Shown here: positions 22,397 through 35,300 of the stretch, in pieces
Layout: the number at the start of each line of letters is the position of its first letter
Numbering within the stretch: the first letter of the stretch is position 1
NCBI GenBank assembly: GCA_030512335.1
Contig: JAULSU010000001.1
Location: forward strand, 7,068,001 to 7,132,000
Length of the DNA stretch: 64,000 nucleotides
Origin: Immersiella caudata
Lineage: Eukaryota > Ascomycota > Sordariomycetes > Sordariales > Lasiosphaeriaceae
Reading direction: 5' to 3'
Translations under genes and position numbers: made by a program
The notes under the pieces: generated by a model
What the model was told of the DNA's origin: nothing
The model's input: the letters and a program-made list of their open reading frames with translations, nothing else
The model's database searches: none

Positions 22397-25300
22397 TGTG
22401 GCTTGCCTAGTATTAGAAAATAAGGACGGTGTACAACGTTGAAAATGAGTGTCTTGTTGCTGAATGGCCGGAGCCGTAAGGAGCGTGCGTTGATGCAAAA
22501 TCAACAAACGAAAGGACGCAAACAAAGGTTTGCAACGGCGAGTATGCAGGCCGTCTTGGTGTTGAGTTGAAGACACGACCGGGAAAAGGAGAGGGAGAGA
22601 CAGAACGCGGGCCGCCGCCCTTCATATTGATGCACGATCGGACATGGGTAGCCGTTCTGGACTGCGAGCAGGCCGGTTACCTTGTGGAGCCCGCGAGGGG
22701 TGAGCCGTGGGCTCAACCCGGGCGGTGCAGGGGGGAAAATCCATCGCGCCCGGCCAAGCGCTCGGCGAGGTTGCTGCTCGCAGGGGCTGAGGAAATTGCC
22801 CACGGCCTCACGGCACCCCTCCCAGAGGAGGAACTCCGTAGTTACCTGCATGGAGACCTGCCATCAACCCACTCTCCAGCCTTCTGGGTTGCCCTCCCCG
22901 CCAACGGTGGTGGCTGTGGTGGGGGAAGTTTTTCTGTGTTCCTTCCCATTTCCTGTTGTTCGCTTTTGTGCTTCAGCCGAGGGCGAGCGCAGAAGGATTC
23001 GAGAAGATATCTCTGTTCGCCCCACCACGCTTCCACATGTGAAGTGGAATGCGATTGTAGTAGCGCGCTGGCCTTCAGACTGACAATTTTTTGTCATCAG
23101 CCCGCCAGTTCACCGCCAGCCGATTTGGCGCGGAGAGACGTGAGGACAACCCACCTTGCGGGTCGGAAAGCTTGAGGTTTGAGTGTCACCCCTGCCAAGA
23201 CATCGATGACACCTGCGGTCCGTGCGGTTCGGGTACCACAAACCCGCACCAGCAGCCGAAAAGGGGGAAGGAGTCAGTGATGAACTGCGACTTCTAGCCC
23301 AGGCCTCTCGGCTGAGCCAAGCCTCACGCTATTGTCTTTGTTGATCAGCCCTCGGGGTCGACGAGACAATTGTGAATCAAATGTCTGGGTTGGGGTCGTC
23401 AATGAGTCTCGCCTGGCGTCCCCACGTTATCGAACTCAATTCCCACGCGCCCGCACCACCGCGAAGGAAAGATCAGCGCGTGCGGCTCTAGATAAGCTCT
23501 GACGAAAAGCGGGATTGTCGATCTGCCTGAATCCGAAAACCCGGTTTCGACTTCATCCCCCGCTCGACAACAGAGGACACGCACGAAGGAATGTGATACT
23601 TGAGATTATGCAGCGAAGGTTCCCTCGCAAACTGAAGCCAAGGCGTCTTCCCAGGGCTGACGCCGCTTCGCTCTGCATCCCTTTTCACCAAACCTGTGGC
23701 ACAGTGGCGTCCTGCACACGCAAGGTACCAAGTGGCTCCGATCGCGGTGGCTTTCGTCTGATTTTTTATAACCCGATTTGTATATCATTCCCATGCGAAA
23801 CTTCAGAGGCCGAGCCAATGCGGTCGAACTGCAAACCACATTCGCAAACAATTACTCAAAAAACGCCCGGGCACAGCAGCAAAGTGCACACAGGGACTTC
23901 CTGGAACCGACGAGTCGAGATGAACCACATCCTTCCCTGCTCGCAAGGGTCTGTGTCAGCCCTGTAGCCGCAGCTGCAAATTGGTTTTATCGGTAAAGGG
24001 GAAGCGCCGAAAAGGGACTTGCAATATCGCGTCGCGACGTTTTTGCGTCAATAAACATTCAGCGCGTGCATTGCTGACAGCGTTTCTTACTCGTTCATAT
24101 CATCTCTCAGCTATCGCGAGCCTCACAGATATCTCGCTCATACCTACTCCGTACTACCTACACTAAATCATAAAGCTGCTGTTACCTAAGGTACGCTATC
24201 TTTCGCTCGCGTGGTCCTCGATGGAACCAAGCGCTGGGCATTGCTACCGGAAATGACCTTCCCCATGTTGTTCCCGAAATATCCCATCAAACCCTCCGTG
24301 TAACCTGAGCTCGTGTTCCCAACGCGGGAACCGAGTAAAGCTCCATTTGGGAGCAAAAACCACAAAACAGATCGCTGTCATTGGCTCCTCGAACCAAAAA
24401 ATGTCGTCTCCGGCGAAACGGCACTGTCGCATCAGAAGGATCAAGCTCAGTAGCATCGTAGATTGCCAATGTGCGCTATAACCGTTGATGTCACGTCGTT
24501 GGCGGCGGACGGGCAGTGGGATGCATCTCAGCGAGTTCGCCACACTTCGTCCTTTCGGGCAAATTGATCGTGAAGCACGCGCAAGGGCAGATCTTCCAGA
24601 ATCATCATTTTGGCATGCTTGTCTACCGGACAAGGCTCTCCCGAGATCTCTGTTGGTCTGAGGGATTTTCGGCTCCACAACGGTCTCGACCGTGGGATCC
24701 TGCGCCGGAGATAGCAAAACCCGATCGTGACAACTCCTTGACTAGCAAAACATGCCCCTTTTCCGACGGTATACCCACCTGTAAAGCAGAGGAATACTCG
24801 ATCGACAGGAAGTAATTAATATCTCATACACCTCGGGGTCGCAAAGCAAACAGAAATATGAGGAGTTGCATAATGCTACAGCAAAGGCAACGCCATGCAA
24901 GCACCCTTACTGCCTGGCAAGGGGAAAAGAACGAGAGCATTCCAATTCTCCATCACTGAATGAGACCTATAGGCCATAAGTACCTCCCAGATATCCTCTG
25001 GCGCATGGAATCTCCATCAGTGTGGTTATACGTCTTGATGGGAAACGCGATTGCTCTCTCCAGTGTTTCGGCAGCCCTCCTTTCAGCGCGAGTGCTACAT
25101 GCACATGTACTTCGGCCAGAAGGATGCGGTCTCGCCGCTGTCTTGTCGAGATGGAATGGTGAAGGGAAGCCCAGACAGCATACATGAACAGGGCTGCTAT
25201 CCTGGTGTCGCGCTTCGCGCACGAACTCGCATCAACCAGCTCTGCCTCGTCGAGTTGAACCACGCACTTCCAGAGTCGTGACGCATTGCGTTGTCGTGTG

Positions 25301-27580
25301 GGTACGAACACTTTGCCCAACGCTGTGGCGTCTCTGTGTCGAACTTTCCAAACAGCGTGAAAAGGTCAAGTATGTTAAAAGGGTGATGTTCATGGAACGT
25401 CTCATTAAGGGGGTATCCGCGGTCAACATGCACCTCTAACCGGGTATCGCCAATCGACCAGGGAACTGCTGACGGTATAGGCGGAGAGTATCCAAACTCT
25501 GGATAGCTAGGAAATAAATCGAGAGGCCTCTGGCTAAGCATTACAAAGGACACTATGCCCGGTTTGCTCCTTGGTGTTAAGTCTCAAGTAAGCGGGAGTG
25601 CTCAGGAGGTGGAACATAAATCACTAACCCATCAGCCACCTGCTGGCGAAGTCTGCCGCCCCAACAGCCCCAAAATGCTCAGTTGCCGATACACCTTTGG
25701 GCCGGTTGACACTTGCAAAGACTGGGTGGGGTAACCCCAGTTGTAAGGTAAAGCGATGGCTTGCCATGCAGAAGGGCGTTAAGGGACGAGCATGTCTACC
25801 CAGCACATGTGGTGCTTGTGAGAGCTCGCCCATCCGCACGCCCGGTAACTGGACTACAGGGAAAGAAAGATCTTTTCATGCCCTTCATCCCGAACATCGA
25901 TACCTGTTGAGAATGCGAGGAAGAAGAATTGCAAATTCATTTTACCATCGCCTTCCAATGTGCTGGCTGGTAAGTCTGCCGGATCCAAAGTTTGAGAATA
26001 AGTGAAACAGCAAGCCGAAAGAAGATATGTGCTGGCGGTACAGGATACAGATGCTCACTAAGCAAGCTGCAAGACCTACACGGATGTTGGTTATGGCTTC
26101 GAACCCTTGACTCCTCGCCTGAGCAAGCAGGACACCCCTGTTTGTTTGAACCGGGAATTGAGCTATGTGCAGAGGTCTGAGAGAGCGGGATGGTCCGCTC
26201 TACATACCTTAATTCGGTAGGTGGTATCAGGAACGCCGCCGTGTCATAACCACCAAAAACCTGCTGCTGCGCTGGCAAAAATAAACCCAAGTGAACAGGG
26301 CTAACGCCGCAACTGCTCGTGGAGTAGGCTTCAAAATTGCTTTCGTCTTGTTCTCTCGGGCCGCAGATAATCATATATCTTGGTGATGACATGCTGAAGC
26401 GAGTGCAGATGTTGTCTGTCCCTCAGGAGCTGACTCCGTTGGTCCCCGCAGCGTGGGCACGTGAGAGGCTATTTTGGTCGTCGTCCGTCAACGGCGCTGC
26501 TTTAGCGCCGGCTTGTTAGGGGAACGTTGCTCAGCGCTGGTTGTTGATCCTTTGTCACCTTTCGGCGTCCGACAGCTTTCTCAGAAACCCTGGAATTACC
26601 ATCATGATCAGCGAGACTGTAATGCTTGACAGGGTATCCGCGATTGCCATTGGGCATGATTTTCGACCAACTTTGCGAGTGATCAGCAGCGTACCAGACT
26701 CGTTTTTTGGTGAATTGGAACGTCATGCATGTGGTGGTTCCACAGGTTGTGCTTGCAGCATACGCAACATCGCTGGGAAGAGGTGTGGAGGCGGGCTCGA
26801 ATTTTCTCGCCCGCATAAGCCAATCAGTCAGCAACAACGCGCTTTGTGGTCAAGTTGTGTGCCATGAATATTCCCATCAAGGAATCGTGGTCACTCAGAG
26901 CCAAGAGGCAGCCAGTTGCGTGGCTTTGCACCGCCAGGAGCTGACGCTGGATGAACTCAGCCAGTGCAGGAGAGGAATTGGCACTGCTATCATGCGTCGC
27001 CGGTTGAGTAAAAGCCGTCGATGCTCTCAATTCTGAGGTGAATACGTTTCCAAACACTTCAAAAGATACAATAAGTGGTCTTCTTGATCAATTCGCGCGC
27101 CATCCGAGTGTCATATAGCAAGATTGAAATGTTTCCCTGGTAGGTCCTTATGCCAGCAAGAAGACGGTGCACAGTCTCCCTAGCGTATCCGCACGGAGCT
27201 GCTGGACCCTTTTGTGGCCCGAGCCTTCGTAGAGATGAGATGGCAGTTGTGAGTGGCCAACGCTCCGTTGCCGTTCCCCGAACACAAACTTGGGAAATAC
27301 GAACCATTTTCCTCTCACCACCTCACGCTCGTTATTCCCGTTTTACTTTCCCCGCCCTTCTTTTTTACAGTCACACCACCAAAGGCTTGCATTCCATTTT
27401 AGCACCTTTTTTTCAGCAGCGCATCGATCGTTATCCTGGACTGTATTCAACCAGAATACAGAATACAACATCGATCTTCACACTTTCGAAGCGGGTTCGG
27501 GAACTCTCCAGCCGCCGAGGGCTTGAGGCAATCCACCTCCAACGCAACAAACGTCGACACAGCATCAAAATCCAGCCACG
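22397..27580. other. Gene-poor region of about 5.2 kb
   Basis: The left end carries the chitinase promoter. The right end, a C/T-rich tract at about 27310-27420, is probably the promoter and leader of the membrane-protein gene at 27581. In between, frames are short, often open on both strands and without recognisable motifs. One minus-strand frame around 26560-26790 looks slightly protein-like and is listed among the findings. No transposon hallmarks were seen. Confidence 0.45.
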
Positions 27581-28339
27581 ATGCTGGCCCCAAGAATCCT
27601 CGATCTGCTGGTCCTAGGACTTTCGGCATTGTCTGTCGCTGAAGCCACCGTTGTCGTCAACGGCAGACTGCCCTTCCGCAATGGAATCGCGATCCAGAAG
27701 CGCCAAACAGGAACAGGCACCGGAAACGACCCAACTTCGTCGTCATCAACCGTAACACCTCCTGCTACGCCTTCACCGAGTCCCTCCACACCGCCCACCA
27801 ACACGCCCACACCGACACCGACTCCCACACCGACCCGTTCGTCATCGTCGAGCTCGTCCAGCGCTTCGCAGACGGGAACAAACACCCCACCATCTTCGAC
27901 GACTCCTCCCAGCACAACGGATTCGACCAGCCAGAGTTTGGAGACTATCACAACCACCACTGTCGTCACTACTACTGGCGACAACGGGCAGCAAACGACA
28001 TATACTACTGATACCACTGTCACGCAAACACCCGGTTTGGCTGGCAACGGTCAAAGTGGCGCGCAGACCGGTATGACCCCCCAGACCCGAAATACGGTAA
28101 TCGGCGTCGTGGTTGGCGTCGGCGGCGCCATCATTCTTGGCGGCCTGGGCTTTGTCGCTTGGAGAATCTGGGGAAGGAAGAAGGCCGTTGAGGAGAACGA
28201 TGACTTGATGGACTACCCCAGTACGGCCGGTGGTGAGAAGCCCGACACCGGGAACTCCATGAACGGCAGGACGCCTTTCCAGAGCACACTCGAGAGTTAT
28301 CACGCGCCGACTCAGGTCAATACGGCCTCCAACTTCTGA
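27581..28339 (+). CDS. Mid2/Wsc-like mucin-type single-pass membrane protein
   Basis: A 252-residue, intron-free protein built like a fungal cell-surface stress sensor. It has a signal peptide (about 1-22, LDLLVLGLSALSVAEA), a Ser/Thr/Pro-rich extracellular stalk at about 45-165 (including a TPTPTPTPTP run and a Ser run) likely to be heavily O-mannosylated, one transmembrane helix at about 170-195 (VIGVVVGVGGAIILGGLGF), a basic stop-transfer WGRKK, and a cytosolic tail of about 55 residues. This topology is that of Mid2/Mtl1 and Wsc proteins. No WSC cysteine domain is present, so Mid2-like is the better label. A role in cell-wall integrity signalling is inference from architecture alone. Confidence 0.85.
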   Translation: MLAPRILDLLVLGLSALSVAEATVVVNGRLPFRNGIAIQKRQTGTGTGNDPTSSSSTVTPPATPSPSPSTPPTNTPTPTPTPTPTRSSSSSSSSASQTGTNTPPSSTTPPSTTDSTSQSLETITTTTVVTTTGDNGQQTTYTTDTTVTQTPGLAGNGQSGAQTGMTPQTRNTVIGVVVGVGGAIILGGLGFVAWRIWGRKKAVEENDDLMDYPSTAGGEKPDTGNSMNGRTPFQSTLESYHAPTQVNTASNF

Positions 28340-29531
28340 TAGTAACTTGGATGACGCCCCTCAACTTTCTCAGTCTACCAAACACACACTTGTTCATAAT
28401 CACGGCCCCAACCTTGTTTTACTTGTCGATATTTCTTTCTTTACCATCTGTTTATGGGAATATCCGGAGTTCTGGGAAGCGCCGCACTCGAACATTTGGC
28501 TTGTATTCGCACCAAGGGATAGAGACGGACTGCAAATAATCATCGCCGGTAGAACGGCTTGGTGAGCATACAACGGCGCGTAACGGCCAGGGCGACGAAT
28601 TGGACGTTGGGGGGGGGGGCGTTGGAGAGGGAGGACGAGTGCAGGTCCGCTGGGCTGGGTTGAGATTACCCCGGGTTCTGGCGAGGTGGTGGAAGGGCGG
28701 AGGCACCAGAATGGAGTTCCCGCTGACGGAGGAGCTGCTTTTTTGTTTTACCAATGGCCCGCCGCCTTGCTCGGCTCTGCGTCAACCCTCGATGACGGTT
28801 CCTTCAGCGACACCAAAAATCATCACCCGCTATTTTATGCAGTAGGACACTTTAATATATCAACTCATCAACCGGGCGGTTTATTCTTTGCAGTATTTAC
28901 AGTGTTCGCAGAATAATCGCTTGAGTCAATGAGGTCGTGATCTGAACTCGAAGATTCCAACTGAACCAGTTGCGCCAGACCCCCGGTCTGAGCGCACGCA
29001 CCTGCACCAAAGAGTAGGGGTCTCCCGACTTTGAAGAAATGAACTGAACACCCTTTCCCCAGAAATATCCGAAACCACCGATCTTTTTACTTTTTTCTGC
29101 ATTCTGCCTATATGCGGTCACGTGCGTGCATTGCTCGTGCGCAGTGCGCAGCCCAGCTTTTGGTGGTGGGTAGCCGTCTCATGATGGTTTCAGCCGGCTA
29201 ACGATTTACAACTTGGTGAGGGGATCTTCAACCGGATAGAAGTCATGCAGAGTTGCCGGCGCTGGGATGCGTCTGGGTATGCTTCCTCTCGTTCTCTCGT
29301 TCTTGCTGCTGTCGCTCTTTTCTATCTGTTGCAATTATTTTGGATCAATATATTCGATTTTTGTTTCTTCCAAGACTTGTGTTTGAGTCGCAGGTCGTCG
29401 TCGATTCGAGACCATCATATCACGCTCTTTTCCTACCTGTGTGCGAACGATTCTAACGCGAAACGCCAAAAATCTCCGGGTGAGATTTCAAGAGTGTCTA
29501 CCGAGACCCGATCACAGAAAACGAACGAAAG
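28340..29531. other. Intergenic between two plus-strand genes
   Basis: Holds the 3' UTR of the membrane-protein gene and the promoter of the small secreted protein gene, plus a G run at about 28609-28618. No supported gene. Confidence 0.5.
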
Positions 29532-30184
29532 ATGAAGTGCACATCGCTATTGTGTCTGTTCGTCGCTGGCCTGGCCAGCAGCCGCGCCGTGGCGTCTTCA
29601 GATGGTGATGCTATTCGTGCGGGAGAGCATTTCCGCATGGCGTTCCTTGCGCCGAGACAGACGGTGCCAGTCAGGAACTTGCAGGTGTTCACAGGGTCGT
29701 TGGGCGGCGTGAGTGCGTCGGCGATTACGAATACCGGGGATCCGCAGAGGCAGTTTGGGGTCGATGGGGATACCTTCGTATGTTTGCTTCCATGGTTGTT
29801 CATCTGATCTTGTTCGGATGATGAGGCCGGGTGATGAGACCATCTGGTATTTGGGAAGTATGAGTGGATGTTTTTTGGCTAACCACAATTGATCACAGAA
29901 CGACTTCGGGACGGCGGCGAACAGAGCGTGCGACAACCAGTTTAATGCTTGCGCCGACATTGCGAATGCGAAGCAAGGGAACTTTGCCGTTGGCGATTGT
30001 GACAGGCAGAAGGGTGAGTGTCTCTTATGGTTGTTCCTTGTTCGACCTTGACATCGAGATGCTGACGAGTTGTTGTGCTACAGACTCATGTAAGGCTGCG
30101 CTGGATTCGACGCCGACGAAAAGCTTCCCGCTGCCGGTGCTGGTGAGCCAGACGGCCGAGTTCGATATTTTCTGTGATGCATGA
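29532..30184 (+). CDS. Small secreted protein, function unknown
   Basis: A 153-residue protein in three exons: 29532-29777, 29899-30013 and 30084-30184. Phases are consistent, and the donor/acceptor pairs are GTATGT/CACAG and GTGAGT/TACAG. It has a clear signal peptide at about residues 1-20 (CTSLLCLFVAGLASSRAVA). The mature chain has five cysteines, in RACDNQFNACAD, GDCDRQKDSCKA and the C-terminal IFCDA. It ends two residues after the last cysteine. The segment GDTFNDFGTAANRACDNQFN resembles a family of short secreted ascomycete proteins of unknown function that I recognise only by pattern. It could be a wall protein or an effector-like protein; nothing in the sequence decides. The 121-nt first intron is longer than its neighbours' introns. 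Confidence 0.8.
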
Positions 30185-32314
30185 GTGGAATGTCCAAGGC
30201 TCGACGGGTTAAAATCATGGATGGTCATCCGGTTACAGGCTTATACTTTACTGCTTTCAGTCGTTTGGGAGATGTCATTGATGGGTTTGGTTTGGCGTTT
30301 TCGATATCCACCTGGGACAACTGGATTTGAACTGGGCACCGTCTGGTGGTAATAGAAGTGAGATACTTAGCTGAGCTAAATGAGAGATGACCGAGAACAG
30401 TTCGATGGCTGGCCTGCTGGGGCTTTGAGCTGCTATGAGCTGCTGTGAGCTATTGGGGGGGCTGGTAAAGTTATAGAATGTAAGTTATTTGACCAGTTGA
30501 GCGTGTAGTCCGGCATTGACTTTCGGGGCGCCAGCTCGGCGTGCTAAATAAGTTGAGGATGCATGTCTTGAATGTTCGGGTCATAGGAACGGGCCGCCCT
30601 GATCGGTGCGGCGTAGTATCTAACTCTGCAGAGGTGAAGATTCTACTCGCAGATCCCAACCTTGGAACAGCACCGAATTCCCCAGATCCTATTGATGTCG
30701 TAATGTGTGCGCCCTTGATGCTGCAGTTCGAGAATACACACCGTTTTCTCAAAGTTCCTGGAGACCACCATGCGTTTGAGGCAGTGGGGAGGACTTCTAC
30801 GGTTGGGCTTGGTCCGAACTCCAGTGAGCGAGAGTTGGGCACCCAATAAGGCCTTCGAGCCAATTTTCAAGTGCTGGGCTTCGTGGGTTTTGAGCGCTCA
30901 ATGTTTGCGCGTCAGCATATGAGGATTTACCTCGCTGCACGGCGCAGGCCCATCATTCCTCTGAATATCATGGAGATCCGCAGATGGGGAATGCGGGCTG
31001 CAGCGAACCCCATGTGAGCTGTCATCGCCTGCTGAGCTGGCCGCCGCACTTCCGCTGTGAGATCTTCAAAGGGAATGGAGGACAACGCATTGGGTTCTCG
31101 CTGTTGGCTGTTCTCTTGATCGCTGCCCAAACTGAACGACGGAGAGCGCGACTCGACCTGATTCGGCGGCGCACCATGCGGGATGCGCCATTGACAAGCT
31201 TGAGGCTCGAAAACTCGCTGCCGCGCTGCCCAATCTGATCCCTCAATGCTCCCACCTCGTTCATGCTCGACCCCAGAAACCTAGAATGCTCTCGGGGATC
31301 TCAGGTTGTTCAAGATTGATTGCGGCGCCTGGTTCTGGTCTCGACCGCGGACATGATGGAGTCTTTGGACACCCCTTGTCTTGGTTCGAGGTATGTACTC
31401 GAATCGACTGAAGTGGAGTCGCTTCGCTAGTGGCAAGGGTCCATGTCGGGGGCCCCTTTTCACTCTAGCATTGTCCTTGGGGAATGATGAAGTCTGATGA
31501 GGCTCAGCTTCGGTGCGGGAAAGAAATGTCGAGGATGAAGCAGCGGCTGCACAGATAAGGGCAAGTTGTCGCACGGTAGAACATGTCTGTCTCATTCTCG
31601 AAGCCGTCGGGCGCCATGTGCGCGATGGCAACTTTGTCGTTGGCCGAGACAATTGTTACAAGGTACTTGACGATGGACTTCTGCAGGCACGCAATGCATA
31701 TCCCCTGACCCCTCGTCAGGTACCGCCCATCTGCCAAATGATTCTGCCATGCAGCGAGATTGTCGGTCCCGGACCTGTGGAGTGCCAGGGAAGCGTGTTC
31801 ATTAAAATCGCTGTTCCCGAAAAATAATTGCTGGACCCGGCCCACGACGCACCTTCACCTCCCTCCCGGCCGCACTTCCTTTCCCCCAGGTTCACGCCAT
31901 ACACCACGGCTGTCCTCGCGTCTCCTTTGGTGCTGCGTGTTGCCGACTTCGAGTCCTAACCTTCGCGCGCTTCCGTTCGACCCGACGCCCGCTGCGACTC
32001 GATGCGTCCGTATTCCCAGGGCAGTTGCTTTGCCTTCGTGTCGCTCCTTTGAACCAATACCAGCTTTTTAATTTCTTTGCCTGTTTCGATTCACCACCCG
32101 TTTTGCCGAGAACGCGTCGCGTCACGGTCCGCTCGACGACACCTCGACTTTGTTCCTTTCAGTTGATTTTTTTTTTCATCTGAAGGGTTCGAAGTGCAGT
32201 TGGCGACGCGCAAACCCGAGAATCAGCTGCAGACGAGTTAACTTCGTCTGCGCTGGTCTCGATCCTGGTGAGCTTAATCCGCGCCCCAGTCCAGCCGCAA
32301 CCTAGCCCTCCTCC
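30185..32314. other. Intergenic, about 2.1 kb
   Basis: Frames near 30471-30870 and 31504-31845 are open on both strands, but I recognise no motif. The plus-strand frame at 31513-31827 is Cys-containing (NCYKVLDDG, ICQMILPCSE) but lacks an ATG. A degenerate tRNA-like stretch lies on the minus strand at about 30310-30390 and was rejected. From about 31850 to 32300 the sequence is pyrimidine-rich, as expected for the leader of the large coiled-coil gene. Confidence 0.4.
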
Positions 32315-35300
32315 ATGGCTGTGTCGAGGACGCATCGCACAAAGACAATATTACTGACCGCGGACGCCCTGAACTCAGTCCGAAGACGTCGTCCCCAAAG
32401 ACTACACCTCAAACTCCTCCTCGTGCATCCGCACAGGAAGGCCCAAGAGGCTCCGAGTCTGGGCGCCAATCCGCGTCTGCGTCACCGGCCTTTTCCAGCG
32501 CTTCCACTGCCGACGGTGAAGGGTCACCCGAACTCCCTCCTCTACCAGCACCGAGACTCCCGGATCGGGTGCGTGGTCTTTTGAGGACACCGCCAACCAG
32601 CTCCGTGAGGAACATTACCGAGGACTACGACGCCACGCATTGGGGCTCACCGTATCCGAAGCATCTCCGCAGCGAGAGCGTAAGCAGCGAGGCATCGGAA
32701 GATTCGCCGATTCATCAACTTGAGCTCCAAACACCTTTCTTACGACCTGTGCCGCTTGTCCAGGACACGCAGTCGGACGCCCCCTCGTCTTCTATTAGCG
32801 CAGCAGCAGCAGTGCTCGCGAATCGTGCACGCCGCGTGCCCCGTGGGATAACTGAAGACTGGATTCGCCAACACACAGCTGGCGATAGTGATTTGGAGAA
32901 GCGCCACTGGCTCAGCGACGGCGCCGGCGATAGTGAGAACTCTTCATTGAGCGGCTCATTTTCCGGCGAGGAAGCTGCTTGGCTGGGATTTCCTGACCAC
33001 GAGACACCCCGAGCCAGTCGTCGGAACGTTGAGGCCCGGAAAGTATCGCAAGGCCGCCCGCGAAAGCAATCCAGCAGCGAAACCTTGAAAGCGCTTCTAG
33101 ATCGCAACGAACAGCAGAGCTTGGCGAACATGGCTTCCTCGGACGAGAGATTATCGCCTGAGGGCGAACATACCTTGGCAGCATCTACAAGTCCGGAGCT
33201 TGCGTCAGCAACAGATCGGCCCAGTACACCAGTAACAGCTGGAGACGCAAATGGCTTCATCGGCACACCTAAAGCAGAAGCAACGGCGCCGCTTACGCCT
33301 TCAAGAATAGTAAAACGCGCCCCCTTAAATGCGACGCCTCGGCTTAAGAAGAAGGTGCCATGGAAGGGCAAGAATATTCTGGTATCTCTGCCGAGGGACG
33401 AGAATCGTGGTCAACTAGGAAAGGGAGCCATACCGCTTAACGAGGCCGCTGTCAAGGGTATGCTTCGAAGCTGGGAAGAGCTTGGCTACAGCATCAGCGG
33501 TTTCGACCTGGATAGGCCAGCCGGAGAATTCGCTCCCGGAGAACAGTCTCAAAGTCGAGGCGCGTGGCCGGACTTTGAGGACCTTGTAAGAGAAAGAAGA
33601 GAGAGGAATTGGAAGATCCTCCTTCCAGACTTGAATGGTAAGTTTGCGTTTCCGGCACCTTGGTGGGCCTTTCTGACAGCCACACAGCTTGGAAAAAGTA
33701 TGTGGATGAGCTCAATGAAGCAAAGCTTCGTGCTCTCGGTGTCTCTTTTGGAGAAGACGAACCGCCGGCGCCGTCCATCTCGCCTGCGTCGACAATGAGC
33801 CGACAGGCCTCGGTGACCCATTATCCCCCGCTTCCGTTTTCACCACCGTTGCCTACATCCTCGGCTTCCAGCGCGCAGGCTATTCCTGGGTTCCCATTCC
33901 CTCCGCCATTTACCGCTGTTGGCAGCCCTGGAATTCCCGGCAGCGCCTCACCAGCGTCGTTTACAGGGAAATTCAACCCAAGGGCGTCGATTTCTATCCC
34001 CTCTCCGCATGGGCACTGGTCACCTCAGCTCATGATGGGTCACGGCCACCGTGCTGGCTCGCCCTCGCTCGCTAACCTCGCTGCGATGATGTCGCCTGTT
34101 TCACCGTTTTCACCTGATGGCATCTCGGGGCTTGGTGGCCACCAACGGCACCAGTCACTCCAGTTCCCTCTTGGTCTATCTCAACAGTTCCAGCCAGCAC
34201 GTGCCTCGCCCCGTCTGCAGGATCTTCGGGAGGTCGAGGAAGAGCCCCCGAGCAAGAGTCCATCGAAGACTCCTGAGCCCAACTTTGTCCGCCATAACCC
34301 AAGCGACAGCCTCCAACGGGAGATTGACGAGGCTGAGTATCAGTTGGAGGAGCAGTATCATCTTGAGGAGCAAATGCGTTCCCAGTTCGAAAACGACGAT
34401 GATTACAATCCTCATAACAGCAACACAACTGATGCGGCGATGGCGTCTTCGGCACCCATGCACGCAAGAGAGCCTTCCGTTCAGTTTGCTCCTCAGCCGC
34501 CTCGTTTCGGTACTGATGGAAATGACTTGGTTCTGCATCACCCTAGACCTCACAGCCGCGGTCACTCCCTATCGCAGAAATACTTCACGGAAGATGATGT
34601 AGGCCAGGGAGGCTTCAAGCCCGCCTTGCAGGGCATCAATACCCACCCCGGTGATGAGTCCGAGATTGAGACTAATCCTAGCAATTTGGGAACGCCCATC
34701 CAGGCCTTTGACTTCTCCAAGGGTTTGCATCAGCGATCGTTTTCCACCGCGAGCAACCCGTGGACGGATAATGAGTCGGGAAAATCCGCCAGCGGTTCGC
34801 ATCACCGACTTAACAGCCATGGCAGCAAGCCATCTTTATCCAAGCTCAACGTGGAGGCGCCAGAGTTCAAGTTCAACCCGACCAGCACATTCAAGCCTGG
34901 TCAATTCTCCTTCGGCAGCACACTTGCACAGCCCACTGTATTCAATGCAGGCATGGGCTCTGCGACCTCTAGCCAGTTCAGCTTCCCCCCCACGGCAACG
35001 TCGTCCAAAATTAACCCAACTGCTTCGGTGTTCTCGCCGCGACAGAGCGAGTTCAGCTTCTCGAGTTCTGGTCCCAAATTCCGCCCCGATGCTCCGTCGT
35101 TTACTCCCCACTCTCTATCCAATTCAATTACTAGCAATATCATGTCGGGTGCTGAGAGTGGCAGCAACAAGGGGACTGCCAGCTTAATCTTTAGCAATAT
35201 TGATCTGAACCCTGATGTTGTCAAACCGGCCAAGCAGTCGAAGGCGATCCCCATCGTTCGACCTGAGAGCAATCACTCCAGTCACGACGATGAGCCTCGT

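Noticed and set aside
21431..22423. 330-codon plus-strand frame opposite the chitinase catalytic domain
   Set aside because: Complement of a well-supported GH18 domain with an intact active site; no motif of its own.
22567..23175. 202-codon plus-strand frame upstream of the chitinase
   Set aside because: Lies in the chitinase promoter region, has many Cys/Arg/Pro codons typical of random GC-rich sequence, and no recognisable domain.
30310..30390. tRNA-like stretch on the minus strand (TTTAGCTCAG box and TTCAAATCC box)
   Set aside because: The A-box and B-box-like motifs are there, but the acceptor and T stems do not pair and no 7-nt anticodon loop with a 5-bp stem can be formed. At most a relic.
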